A stretch of DNA of 12,795 nt from an uncultured Clostridia bacterium (GTDB taxonomy: Bacteria; Bacillota; Clostridia; TANB77; CAG-508). Of the stretch, positions 1-6,109 are shown one piece after another; position 1 is the first letter of the stretch, and each line of letters starts with the position of its first letter. The notes beneath the pieces are model-generated. The model did not search any database. It saw nothing but the letters and a program-made list of their open reading frames with translations, and was not told the DNA's origin. The DNA is taken from contig CAKPEG010000030.1 in the NCBI GenBank assembly GCA_934149275.1, positions 1 to 12,795 on the forward strand, written 5' to 3'. The position numbers and the translations under genes are program-made.

Positions 1-11
1 GTCGTTTGGCG

Positions 12-69
12 CTGGCAATGTTATAAGCCCTTTTAGGGCAAGTTCAAACCACGCGTTTTACACGTGGTT
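12..69. repeat. Two adjacent hairpins at the window edge
   Basis: Two GC-richer inverted repeats stand out from the AT-rich surroundings. The first pairs GCCCT with AGGGC around a TTT loop (about 28-40). The second pairs ACCACG with CGTGGT (about 49-69) and adds a G-C pair beyond one mismatch. They lie just downstream of the stop of the minus-strand gene at 74-493, so they could end its transcript, although neither has a clear U tract. Paired subterminal hairpins are also typical of IS200/IS605-type ends, so the edge could be the end of a mobile element lying to the left. No transposase is visible, so the mobile-element reading is weak. Confidence 0.4.
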
Positions 70-73
70 ATGA

Positions 74-493
74 TTATGAAATGAAATGAATTTTCCGTTT
101 TTTAATTGAATAATTTAATTTTTCTTGGGTTATTGGAAAAATAGTTCTAAAAAGTAAATTACTATTGCTACCATGAATTATTTGAATACCAACTAATGAA
201 ATGTCGTCTAATTTCTTTATAAATTGCAAGTTCCCATTTTTAGAGTGCAAACCAATGTAATCAGGTTCTTTTATAATTAGGGGAATAGATGAAATTGCTT
301 GTTGGTAAGCTTGTATAGATGAATATTCATCTTTGTGTTTTAAACAATGTTCTTCAATTCTTGTTGACCACATATTTATATTTTGTGGTTTTAAATCTAA
401 ATTTAATAAATCAATAATTTCTTGTGTTAGTTCTCCAATTTTAATATTTTTACTTGATGCTTTGCTAAGTTTTGTAATGTCTAATTTTTTCAC
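74..493 (-). CDS. Small PBECR-like (barnase/EndoU/colicin E5-D/RelE-fold) putative nuclease
   Basis: This is a 139-residue protein with no signal peptide or membrane segment. The start is GTG at 491-493, preceded by AAGGAG at 6-nt spacing. The C-terminal two thirds follow the pattern of the PBECR families: a His-containing helix (RIEEHCLKHKDEY, about residues 46-58), then SSIPLIIKEPDYIGLHSKNG (about 68-87), a short strand with FIKKLDD, a hydrophobic strand, and a final strand pair with LLFRTIFPIT. PBECR domains are predicted RNases, found in phage polyvalent proteins and as solitary genes in Firmicutes. The family assignment is by recognised pattern only. No antitoxin-like partner is visible, and the next gene diverges 313 bp away. 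It could be an accessory toxin or a phage-derived gene. Confidence 0.5.
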   Translation of the reverse strand: MKKLDITKLSKASSKNIKIGELTQEIIDLLNLDLKPQNINMWSTRIEEHCLKHKDEYSSIQAYQQAISSIPLIIKEPDYIGLHSKNGNLQFIKKLDDISLVGIQIIHGSNSNLLFRTIFPITQEKLNYSIKKRKIHFIS

Positions 494-516
494 ATATTAC
501 TCCTTATAGATAGAAT

Positions 517-551
517 ATTAGTATTATATAATCTTTAATACTAATTTGCAA
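517..551 (-). promoter_or_regulatory. Promoter of the PBECR-like gene overlapped by an inverted repeat
   Basis: On the minus strand a -35 TTGCAA (546-551) and a consensus -10 TATAAT (523-528) are separated by exactly 17 bp. A perfect 9-bp inverted repeat, ATTAGTATT (517-525) and AATACTAAT (537-545), with an 11-bp centre covers the spacer and -10. This is where a repressor operator would sit. The promoter is convincing. The operator role is inference, and AT-rich DNA produces some dyads by chance. Confidence 0.6.
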
Positions 552-707
552 TAATTTGGAAAATAAAAAATACAAAAAATGTAAAAAATTAAACTCAAAA
601 AATAAAATACGATAGATGATATATAAATATTAGTTTGAAAATATCTGAAAATTTTTAGACAATTTTGTACATATGTCTAAAATTTAGCAAACTCAGGGCT
701 AAAGTGC
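552..707. other. Intergenic DNA between divergent genes, with a 30-bp palindrome
   Basis: The divergent gap between the minus-strand nuclease-like gene and the YhgE/Pip gene holds no plausible ORF. Its only strong structure is an inverted repeat of 9-bp arms, TTTTAGACA (653-661) and TGTCTAAAA (674-682), extendable outward with one bulge. It lies about 25 bp upstream of the -35 at 708. The size and symmetry fit a binding site for a dimeric regulator, and TetR-type regulators are often linked to YhgE/Pip genes. No regulator gene is in the window. Confidence 0.4.
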
Positions 708-751
708 TTGACAGAACGTAAAAAAGAGAGTACACTTGTTCTTTAGGAACA
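708..751 (+). promoter_or_regulatory. Promoter of the YhgE/Pip gene with downstream dyad
   Basis: A perfect -35 TTGACA (708-713), a 17-bp spacer and a -10 TACACT (731-736) place transcription start near 743. Immediately downstream, TGTTC (737-741) and GAACA (747-751) form a 5-bp dyad around the expected start site, which could be a small operator or an mRNA 5' hairpin. Confidence 0.7.
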
Positions 752-806
752 GATAAAAAGGTTAATGATTATAGTAATACATTAATAGAGGAAAGGTGAT
801 GATATT

Positions 807-2906
807 ATGAAAAAAGAGAAAATTTTTACTATTATAATTTTCATGGTAGTTTTGTTAATACCATTAATTTATAGTTTCTTTTATTTGAAGTCTTATTGGA
901 ATCCATATGGAAACTTGAGTGATATGAAAATTGCTGTTGTTAATTTGGATTCTGGAAAAGATGGCTCTAATGAAGGAAATGAATTTGTTAAAAGTTTAAA
1001 AGAGAGTGATACTTTTGATATTCAAGAGGTGTCTGAGGCAGAAGCGGAAGACGGAATGAAAAAAGGCGATTATTATGCAACAATTAAAATTCCAGAGAAT
1101 TTTACAGAATGTTTAAAGAGTGCTTCTTCAGAGGATAAACAAATCGCAACAGTTACATATAGTCCAAATCAGGCTACAAATTATTTGGCAACACAGATTG
1201 TTAATAGTGCAGTAAAAACTATTCAATTAAATTTACAATCTAAGGTTGATAAAGAGATTATTGCTGAGTTGTCAAATAAATTAAATGAGGTACCAAATAG
1301 TTTACAAACAATTAGCGATGGTGCTGATAGTATTTTAAATGGTGCTGAAAGTTTAGATTCTGGTATAAAACAAATTAGTGATGGAACTAATCAATTAAGT
1401 AATAGTTATTCTGAATTTAATGTTGGTGTTCAATCTGCTTATTCAGGAAGTGAGAATTTACAAAACGGTATAGCTCAAGTTTCAAGTGGAGTTGCTAATT
1501 TACAAGCAGGAAGCCAAAATCTTGATGGAGCTATAGATCAAATTAATAGTGGAATTGATGGCATGAGTGCTAATGGAGCAGAGAATGTAACAGCTATTGT
1601 TACTGGAGTTAATAGCCTAAATGAGAATGCAGGAAAATTAAATTCTTATACTACAGATGGAGCAAATTTATCAAAGAGTTTAGCTACAGATGTAAATGTT
1701 TATGTTGGTAATGTAAATGCTATGCAACAAGAATTACAAGCACTTTTAACTAATCCAACAGTATCTAGTGAAGATGTAAAAAATGTATTGTCTAAATATA
1801 GTCCAACATTGAGTGAGAAATCTTCTATAGCAGAAACAAGTAAGAAATTAGCTCAAAATGATGGTGTTGCTGGTGTATATGCAAGTGGTGTATATAAAGG
1901 AACTGGTGAGTTGCTTCAAAAATCAAGTGGATTAACTCAAATGTTTCAAGGTATTCAAGGTTTGAAGTCTGCATTGGCTGAGGTAAAGAAGGGAACTACT
2001 ACTTTGAAGAATGGTACAAATTTGTTAGCAAGTGGTACACAGACTTTATCTAATGGTAGTGCTACATTAACTTCTGGATTAGCTAAATTAAATTCAAGTT
2101 CAAATCAAATTGATAATGCTATAAAAACAATTAATACAGGTGTTAGTTCAGCATCTGATGGAAGTACGCAATTAGTTGATGGTGTTCAAACATTTAAAAA
2201 ATCAATAAATGAAGGTATGGAGACTACAAAGGAACAATTAAAATCTTTAGATGGAATTGAAGAATTTGGTGAGAAACCTATTAATTTTGAAACTGAGGAA
2301 TATGGTAAAGTTGATTCTTATGGAATTGCTTTCACGCCATTGTTCTTGTGTATAGGTCTTTGGGTTGGAGCTTTAATGGCATATGTTGTTTTATATTATG
2401 ATCATGATGAGAGATTCGGAATTTTAGGAATTACAAGTAAAAATAAAATCTTACAAAATGTTATATATATTGCAATAGGAGCAGTTGAAGGATTAGTTAC
2501 AGGTATATTATTAAAAGCTGGTTTAGGATACACAGTAGAAAATATGGCATTATATTATGGTGCAAGTATTTTAATTGGAATAACATTTATGAGTATTATA
2601 CAATTCTTAATTAGAAACTTTGGAGATATTGGTAAATTCTTAGCTCTTATAGTTTTAGTTTTACAATTAGCTGCAGCAGGTGGTACATTCCCAATAGAAA
2701 CTATTGATAAAGGTTTCCAAGCAATATCACCATATTTACCAATGACATATTCAATTAAGTTGTTAAGAGAAATTTTAGTTCCAACAGCAACTAACTTTAA
2801 GGTACAATATATTGGAATTTTAATTGGTATAAGTGTAGTAACATTTGCAATTACTGGAGTAGTTGATATTATTAAAAAAAGAAAAATAATTGATGAAAAT
2901 AAGTAA
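807..2906 (+). CDS. YhgE/Pip family membrane protein (ABC-2 permease-like fold)
   Basis: This 699-residue protein has the standard YhgE/Pip layout. There is one N-terminal membrane segment (about 7-27), then an extracytoplasmic region opening with the typical DMKIAVVNLDSG motif (about 39-50). A long Gly/Ser/Asn-rich helical region (about 165-480) has recurrent L-x-x-G-x-x-x-L spacing, and a C-terminal block of about five membrane segments (about 505-690) resembles ABC-2 permeases. The family includes the Lactococcus phage infection protein Pip and B. subtilis YhgE, and is distantly related to the type VII secretion component EsaA. No transport activity is firmly established for this subgroup. 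The ATG is preceded by AGGAAAGGTGAT. The gene has its own promoter and terminator, so it is monocistronic. No ESX/WXG100 genes are nearby, so a secretion role is not supported here. Confidence 0.88.
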   Translation: MKKEKIFTIIIFMVVLLIPLIYSFFYLKSYWNPYGNLSDMKIAVVNLDSGKDGSNEGNEFVKSLKESDTFDIQEVSEAEAEDGMKKGDYYATIKIPENFTECLKSASSEDKQIATVTYSPNQATNYLATQIVNSAVKTIQLNLQSKVDKEIIAELSNKLNEVPNSLQTISDGADSILNGAESLDSGIKQISDGTNQLSNSYSEFNVGVQSAYSGSENLQNGIAQVSSGVANLQAGSQNLDGAIDQINSGIDGMSANGAENVTAIVTGVNSLNENAGKLNSYTTDGANLSKSLATDVNVYVGNVNAMQQELQALLTNPTVSSEDVKNVLSKYSPTLSEKSSIAETSKKLAQNDGVAGVYASGVYKGTGELLQKSSGLTQMFQGIQGLKSALAEVKKGTTTLKNGTNLLASGTQTLSNGSATLTSGLAKLNSSSNQIDNAIKTINTGVSSASDGSTQLVDGVQTFKKSINEGMETTKEQLKSLDGIEEFGEKPINFETEEYGKVDSYGIAFTPLFLCIGLWVGALMAYVVLYYDHDERFGILGITSKNKILQNVIYIAIGAVEGLVTGILLKAGLGYTVENMALYYGASILIGITFMSIIQFLIRNFGDIGKFLALIVLVLQLAAAGGTFPIETIDKGFQAISPYLPMTYSIKLLREILVPTATNFKVQYIGILIGISVVTFAITGVVDIIKKRKIIDENK

Positions 2907-2917
2907 GATTATTCTTC

Positions 2918-2952
2918 AATGGCTAGAGTCTATAAGATTCTAGCCATTTTTT
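2918..2952 (+). terminator. Intrinsic terminator after the YhgE/Pip gene
   Basis: The arms AATGGCTAGA (2918-2927) and TCTAGCCATT (2939-2948) pair perfectly. Three more pairs (one G-U) close the stem down to a TATAA loop, and a T tract ends at 2952. The stem begins 11 nt after the stop codon. It is the strongest canonical terminator in the window. Confidence 0.9.
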
Positions 2953-2980
2953 ATGCTTAAAATGAAGAACATTGGTTTTC

Positions 2981-3009
2981 TTGACAAGTAACGATTTTAT
3001 ATGTAGGAT
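2981..3009 (+). promoter_or_regulatory. Promoter of the M23 peptidase gene
   Basis: A perfect -35 TTGACA (2981-2986) is followed after 17 bp by TAGGAT (3004-3009), a 4/6 match to the -10 consensus. The leader would be about 85 nt. I looked for a WalR-type direct repeat (TGTWAH-N5-TGTWAH), common before cell-wall hydrolases, and did not find a convincing one. Confidence 0.55.
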
Positions 3010-3100
3010 TAAAAAGGAATTTGTTATATTATAGGAAAATTCTATGATATGAATTTGAAAAAATCTTGAAATTTTATATATTTTTTTGGGAGTGTTTGTA

Positions 3101-4300
3101 ATGAAATACATAGGAAGAAAAAGATTATTTATTCTTGTAATTGTTGTGATTGCAGTTGTTCTTGGAAATGTTGTTAATGTTTTTGCTGCTACATCAGCAG
3201 AAAATTTAAGAAAACAGCAACAACAAAATCAACAGCAAATTGAAGATGCAAAGAATAAACAAAAAGAAATCAGAAATCAGATGACAGATATTCAAAGACA
3301 AGTTGATGAATTGGATTCTAAAATTTCTGATTACGAAAGTGATATTTACGATTTAAATTCACAAATTGAAGAGGTTTCAAAAAATATAAATTCTGCCGAA
3401 ATTGAACTTCAAAAAACACAAAAAGATTTAGAAGAAAAAGAAGATTTGCTTGAAAAGAGATTAGTTGCATCATATAAAGCTGGTTCTACATCTTACTTAG
3501 ATGTTTTACTTGATTCTGATAGTTTAACATCATTTTTATCTTCATACTATTTAGTAGAACAAATTTCAGAAAATGATACAAAATTAATTAATACGGTAAA
3601 AGATACTAAACAGCAAATTGAAAATTCAAAAGCTCAATTAGAAGAGAATAGAGCATCTTTAGAAAATATTAAACAAGCAGAAGTGGCTAAGAAAAGTGAA
3701 TTAGATGCTACTAAAAAAGAGAAAGAGCAAGCTGTTGCTAATTTATCAAATGAAGACAAAGAAGTACAATCAAAAATAGATGAGATGAGATCTGAGGATT
3801 CTAAAATTAGAGCTGCTATTGCTAAAGCTGAAAGAGAAGCAAGCAGAACTTCTAGCAGAGGTAATGGTGGAAGCAGAAGCTCTTCATCAAATCCAGGTGG
3901 ATTTATTTATCCAGTTCCTGCTGCATATAAAAAGGTAACATCTGGTATGTATTATTCAGAATCAAAAAGATATCATGGCGCATATGATTTTGGCTCAGGC
4001 GGAATAGCAGGTCAACCTGTTTATGCGGTTAAAGATGGTACTGTTATTTACACAGCTAATTTGACTAAGAGTTATGGTACACATGTTATAATTAGACATA
4101 GTTCTGGTTTATATACATTGTATGCTCATGGTCAAGCTGGTTCACTTTCTGTTTCTGTTGGGCAAAAGGTTTCTCAAGGTCAACAGATTATGAGAGTAGG
4201 AAGTACTGGAAATTCGTCAGGTCCGCATTTGCATTTTGAGGTTAGAGTTGGTTCTGGTGGATATGGTGATAGGGTTAATCCTGGGGCATACTTACCATAG
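3101..4300 (+). CDS. Secreted murein hydrolase: coiled coil plus M23 endopeptidase
   Basis: This 399-residue protein is exported by a signal peptide (about 1-30, with VFA before a likely cleavage site). A long Gln/Lys/Glu-rich coiled coil follows (about 32-245), like EnvC, PcsB and related division-linked hydrolases, then a Ser/Gly/Arg-rich linker. The C-terminal LytM/M23 domain (about 268-399) keeps all zinc and catalytic residues: H292 and D296 in HGAYD, H343 in YAHG, and H376/H378 in HLHFEV. It should therefore be an active Gly/D-amino-acid endopeptidase cutting peptidoglycan cross-bridges, with the coiled coil probably controlling activation, as in FtsEX-linked homologues. ATG 3101 is chosen because GGGAG ends 8 nt upstream. 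A TTG at 3086 would overlap that ribosome binding site and add five residues. No ftsEX is adjacent. Confidence 0.9.
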   Translation: MKYIGRKRLFILVIVVIAVVLGNVVNVFAATSAENLRKQQQQNQQQIEDAKNKQKEIRNQMTDIQRQVDELDSKISDYESDIYDLNSQIEEVSKNINSAEIELQKTQKDLEEKEDLLEKRLVASYKAGSTSYLDVLLDSDSLTSFLSSYYLVEQISENDTKLINTVKDTKQQIENSKAQLEENRASLENIKQAEVAKKSELDATKKEKEQAVANLSNEDKEVQSKIDEMRSEDSKIRAAIAKAEREASRTSSRGNGGSRSSSSNPGGFIYPVPAAYKKVTSGMYYSESKRYHGAYDFGSGGIAGQPVYAVKDGTVIYTANLTKSYGTHVIIRHSSGLYTLYAHGQAGSLSVSVGQKVSQGQQIMRVGSTGNSSGPHLHFEVRVGSGGYGDRVNPGAYLP

Positions 4301-4310
4301 TGAAGTTAAT

Positions 4311-4338
4311 TCAAAGCAAGGTTTTCCCTTGCTTTTTT
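4311..4338 (+). terminator. Intrinsic terminator after the M23 peptidase gene
   Basis: AAAGCAAGG pairs with CCTTGCTTT around a short TTTTC loop, and the T tract runs to 4338. It lies 10 nt after the stop codon. Confidence 0.88.
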
Positions 4339-4342
4339 GATG

Positions 4343-4533
4343 TATAAAATAAAGGAAAAATCCATATAAAATTTTTGAATCACCGCGCAGGGACCAAACG
4401 AGCGAAGCGAGTTCGATTGAAGCATTCTACCCGATTTGAAAATAAAAATGACAGATTTTTATTTTCAAGAATCGAAGAATGCGACAGCAAGGTGTGAAAA
4501 AATTTTGATATGCATTTTTCCTTATATTTATAA
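4343..4533. repeat. ~185-bp imperfect palindrome: MITE-like element or structured RNA
   Basis: The outer ~40-bp arms are imperfect inverted repeats: AAGGAAAAATCCATAT (4352-4367) on the left matches the reverse complement of the right arm (about 4506-4522) with few mismatches, and CACC (4381-4384) pairs with GGTG (4491-4494). Inside is a second composite stem. GCATTCT (4422-4428) pairs with AGAATGC (4476-4482), CGATT (4432-4436) with AATCG (4470-4474), and a perfect 13-bp arm (4437-4449) with 4455-4467 around a GACAG loop. An unpaired GC-richer segment (about 4385-4420) contains GAGCGAAGCGAG. There is no ORF. It sits between a terminator and a promoter, as expected for a non-autonomous mobile element. 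A folded noncoding RNA is the alternative. I do not recognise a named family. Confidence 0.6.
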
Positions 4534-4551
4534 TAAAAAATAAAAAAACTA

Positions 4552-4582
4552 TTGACTTAGAGTAGACTCTAAATGATATAAC
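4552..4582 (+). promoter_or_regulatory. MerR-type promoter/operator with 19-bp spacer
   Basis: The -35 TTGACT (4552-4557) and -10 TATAAC (4577-4582) are separated by 19 bp, longer than the usual 17. The spacer is filled by the dyad TTAGAGT (4557-4563), AG, ACTCTAA (4566-4572). An overlong spacer filled by such a dyad is the signature of promoters activated by MerR-family regulators, which untwist the DNA when bound to their inducer. No merR-like gene is in the window, so the regulator acts in trans or lies outside. The promoter should drive the DUF362 gene through a ~185-nt leader. Confidence 0.7.
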
Positions 4583-4594
4583 AATATGTGTGAA

Positions 4595-4743
4595 TATTTT
4601 ATATAATAGTAAAATTCTTCGAACTTTACTATTATATGAGATAACAATGCACAGAAATTTGCTTTACAAATTTCGCGCACGAACAAATACGCGGATTTAA
4701 AAAGCTATAATAAGTTATAATATTATTAATGTCCGCTTTTGTT
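4595..4743 (+). repeat. Hairpin repeat copy A, forming the leader of the DUF362 gene
   Basis: The first ~55 bases (4597-4650) match copy B at 5897-5951, including the hairpin and the AATAACAATGC-type box (here GATAACAATGC). The end, ATTAATGTCCGCTTTTGTT, matches ATTAACGTTCGCTTTTGTT in B. In A the first hairpin has perfect 13-bp arms (4601-4613 and 4625-4637) plus an inner TTC/GAA. A has about 65 extra bases containing a hairpin GAAATTTG-CTTTA-CAAATTTC (4654-4674) and a stem GCGGA (4691-4695) with TCCGC (4732-4736), flanked by AACAA/TTGTT and a T-rich tail. That last stem ends 16 nt before the ribosome binding site and could act as an attenuator. This is either a small mobile repeat or a cis-acting RNA with a variable-length insert. 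Confidence 0.6.
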
Positions 4744-4774
4744 TTAAAATATAGATTAGAAAGGATTGATTATA

Positions 4775-5659
4775 ATGGAAAAATCTAAAGTTTATTTCAC
4801 AAAGGAGATTACTCCAGAAAATATTGTGAAGATGTATGATGCATTAGGAATAAAGTTACCTGGAAAGGTTGCTGTTAAGCTACATTCAGGAGAACAAGGA
4901 AATCAAAATTATTTAAAACCAGAGTTTGTAAAACCAATGATTGAACATGTTAATGGAACAGTTGTTGAATGCAATACTGCATATGGCGGAGCTAGAAATT
5001 CAACTGAAAAACATGTTGAATTAATGAAAGAACATGGATGGAGTAAATATTTTGATGTTGATATCCTTGATGCTGAAGGACCAGATTTGGAGATTGAAAT
5101 ACCAAACGGTAAACAAATTAAAAAAGATTATTTAGGTAAAGATATAAAAAAATATGATTCAATGTTAGTATTATCACATTTTAAAGGACATCCTATGGGT
5201 GGATATGGCGGAGCTTTAAAACAACTATCAATTGGATGTGGCTCATCTGCTGGTAAAACTTATATTCATTCAGCTGGTGCTGAAACGGATCAAACAAAAT
5301 TATGGGATAACTTACCTGAGCAAGATAGATTCTTAGAGTCAATGGCAGATGCTGCTTCAGCAGTTCATAATATGTTTGAAGGAAAAATTGCATATATAAA
5401 TGTAATGTGCAATATGTCTGTCGATTGTGATTGTTGTGCAGTTGCAGAGGATCCTTGTATGAAAGATATTGGTATTTTAGCTAGTTTAGATCCAATTGCT
5501 ATTGACCAAGCTTGTATTGATTTAGTTTATAATTCAAATGATGAAGGAAAAGATCATTTTATAGAAAGAGTTGAAAGCAGACATGGTATTCATACAATTG
5601 AAGCTGCTGCTGAATTAGGCTTCGGAAATAGAGAATATGAATTAATTAATGTAGACTAA
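4775..5659 (+). CDS. DUF362 family protein (putative Fe-S protein), short form
   Basis: This 294-residue protein is soluble and fits the DUF362 family. It has KVAVKLHSGEQGN near the start (about 31-43), the SHFKGHPMGGYGGALKQLS core (about 134-152), and a Cys-rich stretch with C212, C218, C220, C221 and C228. A KDIGILASLDPIAIDQA segment (230-246) completes the match. DUF362 proteins are often called uncharacterised Fe-S centre proteins. Their reaction is not established, and this version lacks an inserted 2x[4Fe-4S] ferredoxin module. ATG 4775 is chosen for AAAGGA 9 nt upstream. A TTG at 4766 would overlap the ribosome binding site. The gene lies under a MerR-type promoter and directly precedes a larE fragment (12-nt gap), hinting at a past link with sulfur transfer or nickel-pincer cofactor synthesis, which is inference. 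Confidence 0.85.
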   Translation: MEKSKVYFTKEITPENIVKMYDALGIKLPGKVAVKLHSGEQGNQNYLKPEFVKPMIEHVNGTVVECNTAYGGARNSTEKHVELMKEHGWSKYFDVDILDAEGPDLEIEIPNGKQIKKDYLGKDIKKYDSMLVLSHFKGHPMGGYGGALKQLSIGCGSSAGKTYIHSAGAETDQTKLWDNLPEQDRFLESMADAASAVHNMFEGKIAYINVMCNMSVDCDCCAVAEDPCMKDIGILASLDPIAIDQACIDLVYNSNDEGKDHFIERVESRHGIHTIEAAAELGFGNREYELINVD

Positions 5660-5671
5660 TGGGAGACACAT

Positions 5672-5908
5672 ATGTTAGAAGAATTAGAGAATTATTTAAA
5701 GAGTTTGAATAAAGTGGCTGTAGCTTTTTCAGGAGGAATTGATTCAAGTTTTTTAGTATGTTTTGTGAATAAAGTATTACCTAAAGGAAATGTTTTAGCA
5801 ATTATAGCAAATGGACAAATGATACCTAGAAAAGATTATAGTGATGCGATTGAATTTCTAAAAGAAAATGAAATACCATGTTTTTATAGCATGGTATTTT
5901 TAATATAA
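5672..5908 (+). pseudogene. larE: larE fragment: N-terminal PP-loop of a sulfur-donating synthase
   Basis: The 78-codon ORF starts at an ATG with GGGAG 6 nt upstream. It encodes the N-terminus of LarE, the ATP-dependent sacrificial sulfur transferase of nickel-pincer nucleotide synthesis. The PP-loop SGGIDSS (20-26) in VAVAFSGGIDSS and the following strand ANGQMIPRKD (46-55) are clear. LarE is normally about 270 residues. Here homology stops near residue 70, and the last codons are read through a hairpin (5871-5899) and into repeat copy B. The Cys-containing sulfur-donor half is absent and cannot be found downstream, so a functional sulfur transferase is not encoded. The short protein might still be made. 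I treat it as a broken gene whose 3' part was deleted at the repeat. Confidence 0.75.
5871..5901 (+). terminator. Perfect 10-bp hairpin with T tract at the larE break
   Basis: AAATACCATG (5871-5880) and CATGGTATTT (5890-5899) are perfect inverted repeats around a 9-nt loop, followed by two further Ts. The hairpin lies inside the last codons of the larE fragment, so it is not native larE sequence. It probably terminates the DUF362-larE transcript, and may mark the rearrangement that removed the rest of larE. Confidence 0.6.
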
Positions 5909-5978
5909 TAGGAAAGTTCTTTGATCTTTATATTATATAAAAATAACAATGCAAATGCTATTAACGTTCGCTTTTGTT
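5895..5978 (+). repeat. Hairpin repeat copy B, short form
   Basis: This is the shorter relative of copy A (4595-4743). It has the same hairpin region, with arms around 5903-5938 and a TTCTTTGA loop, the same ATAACAATGC box and the same CGCTTTTGTT end, but about 65 bases are missing between box and end. AACAA (5945-5949) can pair with TTGTT (5974-5978). Its left edge coincides with the point where larE homology is lost. Confidence 0.6.
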
Positions 5979-5995
5979 CGTGTACTCTAAAGCTT

Positions 5996-6016
5996 TGCTA
6001 GAGGCTCGTTCTAGCA
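5996..6016. repeat. Short hairpin before the glycosyltransferase operon
   Basis: TGCTAGA (5996-6002) and TCTAGCA (6010-6016) are perfect inverted repeats around a GGCTCGT loop, without a T tract. It lies upstream of the promoter at 6053. It may belong to the tail of repeat B or be a small operator. No function can be assigned. Confidence 0.35.
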
Positions 6017-6052
6017 CATTGGTAGAAAATGTTTTTTGAACTGGTTTCTTAC

Positions 6053-6081
6053 TTGATAGTTTTTTAGGCTTGTGTTAAAAT
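6053..6081 (+). promoter_or_regulatory. Promoter of the GT39-lgt-lspA operon
   Basis: A -35 TTGATA (6053-6058), a 17-bp spacer and a -10 TAAAAT (6076-6081) lie 28 bp upstream of the first start codon. No other promoter of this quality is seen before lgt or lspA, so all three genes are probably transcribed from here. Confidence 0.55.
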
Positions 6082-6109
6082 TAGTTTGATTTTTTAATGG
6101 GAGAAGAAA

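Noticed and set aside
3086..3100. TTG start for the M23 peptidase
   Set aside because: It lies inside the ribosome binding site that serves ATG 3101 and lengthens the signal peptide atypically.
2923..3111. Minus-strand 62-codon ORF
   Set aside because: It overlaps the terminator, the promoter and the start of the M23 gene, with no family resemblance or ribosome binding site.
4343..5978. CRISPR array
   Set aside because: The repeats here are two dispersed, structured copies about 1.3 kb apart and one palindrome. There is no regular repeat-spacer pattern and no cas gene.
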